Assembly: GCA_964453335.1 (NCBI GenBank)
Contig: CAYVOK010000003.1
Coordinates: 62,001-126,000, forward strand
Reading direction: 5' to 3'
DNA: 64,000 nt
From: VGBO01 sp964453335
Lineage (GTDB): Bacteria; Actinomycetota; Acidimicrobiia; Acidimicrobiales; CAIXPF01
Below, piece by piece: positions 60,776-64,000 of the stretch. The notes beneath the pieces are model-generated. The model ran no database searches, was not told the DNA's origin, and saw nothing but the letters and a program-made list of their open reading frames with translations. Each line of letters starts with the position of its first letter. Position 1 is the first letter of the stretch. A program made the position numbers and the translations under genes.

Positions 60776-62296
60776 GTGAGCACCGAACGATCCGGGGGCG
60801 ACCGGACGGACGGCCCGCCCGTCCCCTTCGTCGACCTCGACCCGATGCACGGGCCGGCTGCCCCGGCTGCGGTCGAGACCCATCTCTCCGTCGTCCTCCT
60901 CGCAGGCACGCGTGCCTACAAGTTCTACAAGCCCGTCGATCTCGGGTTCGTGGACGCGTCGACCGTGGAGGCACGCCGCGCCCTGTGCGAAGCGGAGGTC
61001 ACGACGAACCGTCGCTTCGCACCCGACGTGTACCTCGGGGTCGTCGACCTGCGGGACGCAGACGGGCACGTGCACGACCACGCGGTCGTCATGCGTCGTC
61101 TCCCGGCAGAGCGACGGCTCTCGAACCTCCTCGACGGACCGGGAGCGGCGGACGCGTTGCGGGCCGTCGCCCACCGCATCGCAACCGTGCACGCCGAAGC
61201 CCCCCGCCCGACGGTCGACGACCCGGATGGGACGATCGCAGCGCTCCGCACCGTCTGGGACGACCTGCTCCGTGGACTGCGCGATCGTCCGACGGTCGTC
61301 GCGCCGACGACGGTCGACCGTCTCTCGTTCCTCGCCGACCGGTACCTCGCCGGCCGCCGGCCCTTGTTCGCGCACCGTGCTGCGCTCGGGCACACCGTCG
61401 ACGGCCACGGTGACCTGCTCGCCGACGACGTGTACGTGCTCCCCGACGGCGTGGCGCTGCTCGACTGCCTCGCGTTCGACGACGGTCTCCGCTGCGGCGA
61501 CGTGCTCGCCGACGTCGCATTCCTCGCGATGGACGTCGAACGACTCGCCGGCGCAGACCTCGCCCGTCGTCTCGTCGAGTGGTACGACGAGTTCAGCGGT
61601 GAGAACCACCCGGGCACCCTCGCCCACCACTTCGTCGCGCAACGAGCCGTCGTACGCGCCGTCGTCGCGGTGCTCCGCGCCGAACAGGGCGACCCGGCTG
61701 CGACCGACGTGGCACGCCGGCTCGTCGACCTCGCGCACGACCACCTCGAACGGTCCCGTGTCCGCCTCGTGCTCGTCGGCGGGCCGCCCGGGACGGGGAA
61801 GACGACCGTGGCCGACGAACTCGGGCGGGCAATCGGCTGGACGGTGTTGCACAGCGACGACGTCCGCGTCGAACTGTTCGGGCCGCCGAGCGCGCCGGAG
61901 GGCGAGGACGTCGGCGCGGGGCGTTACGACCCGGCGGACGTCGACCGCGTCTACGAGGTCCTGCTCGAACGGGCGAAGCTGCTCAACGGACTCGGCGAGT
62001 CGGTGGTGCTCGATGCGTCGTGGGGGTCCGCCCGGCACCGTGCGCTCGCGCGGACCGCCGCCGCGGCGACCGCGAGCGAGCTCATCGAGTTCCGGTGCGA
62101 CGCCCCCCTCGACGTCGCCTGCGAACGGATCGCCGCACGTCGGGGACGCGGTGACGGCACGTCGGAGGCCACGCTCGCCGTCGCCCGGGCGCTCTTCGCC
62201 CGTGCCGTCGACGAACCGTGGCCGGAGGCGACGCCGATCGACACGACGCACCCGCTCGACCTCAGCGTCAGGTCGGCGGTGCATCGAGCGCGGTGA
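60776..62296 (+). CDS. Fusion of an APH-like phosphotransferase and a P-loop kinase
   Basis: A 506-residue two-domain protein. Residues 1 to about 330 are APH-like: HLSVVLLAGTRAYKFYKPVD is the nucleotide loop and TVDGHGDLLADDVYVLPDGV the catalytic segment, followed by LLDCLAFDDGLRCGDVLADV. Residues about 335-500 are a P-loop kinase: RLVLVGGPPGTGKTTVADEL (Walker A) and VLHSDDVRVELFG. Such fusions are widespread in actinobacteria and proteobacteria, but the substrate is unknown. Start at GTG 60776, 6 bases after CACGAT. The 3' end overlaps the convergent cbiZ by 29 bases. Confidence 0.82.
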   Translation: MSTERSGGDRTDGPPVPFVDLDPMHGPAAPAAVETHLSVVLLAGTRAYKFYKPVDLGFVDASTVEARRALCEAEVTTNRRFAPDVYLGVVDLRDADGHVHDHAVVMRRLPAERRLSNLLDGPGAADALRAVAHRIATVHAEAPRPTVDDPDGTIAALRTVWDDLLRGLRDRPTVVAPTTVDRLSFLADRYLAGRRPLFAHRAALGHTVDGHGDLLADDVYVLPDGVALLDCLAFDDGLRCGDVLADVAFLAMDVERLAGADLARRLVEWYDEFSGENHPGTLAHHFVAQRAVVRAVVAVLRAEQGDPAATDVARRLVDLAHDHLERSRVRLVLVGGPPGTGKTTVADELGRAIGWTVLHSDDVRVELFGPPSAPEGEDVGAGRYDPADVDRVYEVLLERAKLLNGLGESVVLDASWGSARHRALARTAAAATASELIEFRCDAPLDVACERIAARRGRGDGTSEATLAVARALFARAVDEPWPEATPIDTTHPLDLSVRSAVHRAR

Positions 62297-63011
62297 GGGG
62301 TCGATCGGCGAACGGACTCGTCCGACCCGGGCGCCTCGGCACCCGGTGGTACCCGGCCTCCCGTGCCGCGATCTCGTCGTCGAGCGCCCCGTCCCGCACC
62401 GCCGCATAGGTCGCCCGTGCAGCACGGGCACCCCAGTGCGACCTCGGTCCGCCGAACGGGTCGGCGTCGCCACCGTGCACCGGACACGCGACGGCCACTG
62501 CGTCGGATGCGGTGCCCGTGCCGTCGACGCCGAGGTCGACGAGCGCCTGCACCTTCGCCTCCGTGACCGTCGCGACGAGGTTCACGAGCGCGGCGTCGCC
62601 GAGCCGTTCCGGGACGAGGACGAACAGGTTCACGGTGCCGACACGGGGCGCCGTTCGGCCGTCGAGATCGGCGGCCCAGGTCGGCCAACCGAGTCCGACC
62701 GTGGCGAGCACCTCCGCGCCGCCGTCGCTGCGGTGGCGGTGCCGGCGCACGTCGGCCGCGGTCAGCATGCCGACGCCGGGGCCGTCGAGGCCGAACGACG
62801 CAGCGACGCCACCGAGGTGTGTGGCCGGGTCGGTGCGAGCGTAGTCGGCAGGGACCGACACGTTGAGGAACCACCTCCCTTCGCCGATCCCCCCGCCGAG
62901 CACGGCGGAGGTGACGAACCGCAACGGTGTCGGCGACCGCCACCACAACACCGGCCCTGCGAGGTCGGCGTCGACACTCGACCCCACGGTGGCGGTGCGG
63001 AGACCGGTCAC
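62268..63011 (-). CDS. cbiZ: Adenosylcobinamide amidohydrolase
   Basis: A 247-residue CbiZ-family protein: FVTSAVLGGGIGEGRWFLNV and YARTDPATHLGG near the start, then NLFVLVPERLGDAALVNLVA, TEAKVQALVDLGVDGTGTAS and SDAVAVACP. CbiZ cleaves the aminopropanol side chain of adenosylcobinamide to adenosylcobyric acid, allowing foreign cobamides to be remodelled. The GTG overlaps the stop of the ABC ATPase gene, tying it to cobamide import. Confidence 0.85.
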   Translation of the reverse strand: MTGLRTATVGSSVDADLAGPVLWWRSPTPLRFVTSAVLGGGIGEGRWFLNVSVPADYARTDPATHLGGVAASFGLDGPGVGMLTAADVRRHRHRSDGGAEVLATVGLGWPTWAADLDGRTAPRVGTVNLFVLVPERLGDAALVNLVATVTEAKVQALVDLGVDGTGTASDAVAVACPVHGGDADPFGGPRSHWGARAARATYAAVRDGALDDEIAAREAGYHRVPRRPGRTSPFADRPLTALDAPPT

Positions 63012-63856
63012 GACGTCGGGCCACCCCGACGGTCGGGCACGACGAGGAGCAGGTCGCCGTCGCGCACCACACGGACCTTCGCCCGGTAGTACCGGGACAG
63101 CGTCCGTTCCGTGAGGACGTCCTCCGGTGTCCCCGCCATCACGAGCCGGCCCGCCTCGAGCAACGCGACGGCGTCCGCGAACTGTGCGGCGAGGGTGAGG
63201 TCGTGCATGGCGGCGACGACCGTCAGCCCGCGTTCCCGGCGCAGTTCGTCGACGAGCTCGAGCACCTCGAGCTGGTGCCCGACGTCGAGGGAGGACGTCG
63301 GCTCGTCGAGGAGCAGCAGCGACGCATCCTGGGCGAGCGCCCGGGCGATCGCCACGCGCTGTCGTTCGCCGCCGGACAACGCAGCGACCGGTCGGTCCGC
63401 GAGCCCGCGCAGTCCGAGCCGTTCGAGCACTTCCTCAACGACGGCGAGGTCGGCGCGACGCTCCCGTCCGAGGAGACCGAGGTGGGCGGTGCGGCCGAGC
63501 AGCGCGTACGCGCCGACCGTCATCGACGGCGGGAACGTCGGCTCCTGCGGGACGAGCGCAACCCTGCGGGCACGGGCCCGACGGCCGAGCCGGTGCAGCT
63601 CCTCCCCGTCCGACCACACGCTTCCCCGGGCGGCGACGACACCCGCGACCGCACGCAGGAACGTCGACTTCCCCGCACCGTTCGGCCCGAGGACGGTCAG
63701 CCAACCACCCGGTTCGACGGCCAGCGTGACCCCGGCGAGCACGTCGACCCCGCCGAGCTCGACGCCCAGCGATCGCACCTCGAGCCGCGGGGCGCGACCC
63801 GGCGCGGTCGTGCGCGACGCGTCGGCCGTCGCCGGGTGCGGCTGCGACGGTGTCAC
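63008..63856 (-). CDS. btuD: Cobamide/iron-siderophore-type ABC transporter ATP-binding protein
   Basis: A 282-residue ABC ATPase of the BtuD/FecE/FhuC class: Walker A TVLGPNGAGKSTFLRAVAGV, Q-loop ALVPQEPTFPPSMTVGAYAL, signature LSGGERQRVAIARALAQDAS, Walker B LLLLDEPTSSLDVGHQLEVL, and H-loop AAMHDLTLAAQFAD. Coupling to cbiZ downstream and a FecCD permease upstream (both 4-base overlaps) points to cobamide uptake. Confidence 0.85.
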   Translation of the reverse strand: MTPSQPHPATADASRTTAPGRAPRLEVRSLGVELGGVDVLAGVTLAVEPGGWLTVLGPNGAGKSTFLRAVAGVVAARGSVWSDGEELHRLGRRARARRVALVPQEPTFPPSMTVGAYALLGRTAHLGLLGRERRADLAVVEEVLERLGLRGLADRPVAALSGGERQRVAIARALAQDASLLLLDEPTSSLDVGHQLEVLELVDELRRERGLTVVAAMHDLTLAAQFADAVALLEAGRLVMAGTPEDVLTERTLSRYYRAKVRVVRDGDLLLVVPDRRGGPTS

Positions 63857-64000
63857 GCCGCACCGGTCCGGGAGGTGCGGAGCACGAGCACGAAGAACGG
63901 TGCACCGAAGAACGCCGTGACGACACCGATCGGCAGTTCCGCCGGTGCGAGCACGGTGCGGGCGAGCAGGTCCGTCGCAGCGAGGAACGCCCCGCCGAAC
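63853..64000 (-). CDS. btuC: FecCD-family ABC permease, C-terminal end (runs off window)
   Basis: The last 48 residues of a BtuC/FecD-like permease: FGGAFLAATDLLARTVLAPA then ELPIGVVTAFFGAPFFVLVL. ELPIGVVTAFFGAPFF is the conserved family C-terminus. The stop overlaps the ATPase GTG start. Cobamide specificity is inferred from cbiZ. Confidence 0.83.
   Translation of the reverse strand, partial: FGGAFLAATDLLARTVLAPAELPIGVVTAFFGAPFFVLVLRTSRTGAA

Overview
The window is very GC-rich DNA with dense genes, frequent GTG starts and 4-base stop/start overlaps. A Bpa-type proteasome activator, SepF, DivIVA and YggT beside FtsZ, an actinobacterial-type RsmH and the absence of ftsA point to an Actinomycetota. 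The class Acidimicrobiia is my best guess from overall gene content, but this is inference. Two runs of exactly 100 N (17104-17203 and 30662-30761) show a draft scaffold. The first splits ftsI and the second removes the start of a MauE-like gene.

Layout. 1-2416: the N-terminal end of dnaE, bpa and an alkaline-phosphatase-fold phosphodiesterase on the minus strand, then an Rrf2 regulator on plus. 2989-20544: one long minus-strand division and cell-wall cluster, transcribed mraZ-rsmH-ftsL-ftsI-murE-mraY-ftsW-murG-murC-murB-ftsQ-ftsZ-yggS-sepF-yggT-divIVA-lspA-rluD. murF and murD are missing from their usual places. A five-repeat MraZ operator and a good promoter precede mraZ, and ftsZ has its own promoter. 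20763-31037: a secreted beta-propeller protein, lplA-like and menC-like genes, a three-gene lipid-type operon (acyl-CoA reductase/HAD fusion, LarA-like protein, PlsC-like acyltransferase), a PQQ-type lipoprotein and a partial MauE. 31252-38789: LysR with a carboxyltransferase, citrate synthase, a quinone oxidoreductase, a DUF971 protein and a large Pat-like acetyltransferase. 38818-42382: a zinc/manganese ABC importer with a Zur-like box on its start codon. 42449-48664: a RuBisCO-like protein with a cupin, an unknown gene that seems to start at CTG, an MFS transporter, a thioesterase and an acyl-CoA synthetase. 48762-52137: two tandem paralogous solute-binding lipoproteins with no permease. 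52249-59651: SDR, tRNA-Val, APH-like kinase, a double CaiB transferase, tRNA-Cys, a hypothetical protein, an RsbW-like/STAS pair, a TlpA-like candidate selenoprotein and a RidA family protein. 59655-64000: a CobD/HisC-like aminotransferase, an APH/P-loop kinase fusion, and cbiZ with BtuCD-type transport genes for cobamide salvage.

The most striking observation is at 58519-59121. A thioredoxin-fold lipoprotein has an in-frame TGA exactly where the first cysteine of its CxxC motif should be, and a hairpin fitting a bacterial SECIS follows directly. This predicts an extracytoplasmic UxxC selenoprotein. Other leads are the MraZ operator array, the RuBisCO-like/cupin pair that resembles the methylthioadenosine-isoprenoid shunt, the acyl-CoA reductase/LarA/PlsC operon, and a recurring promoter layout (-10 box followed 6-8 bases later by the start codon) that suggests many leaderless mRNAs.
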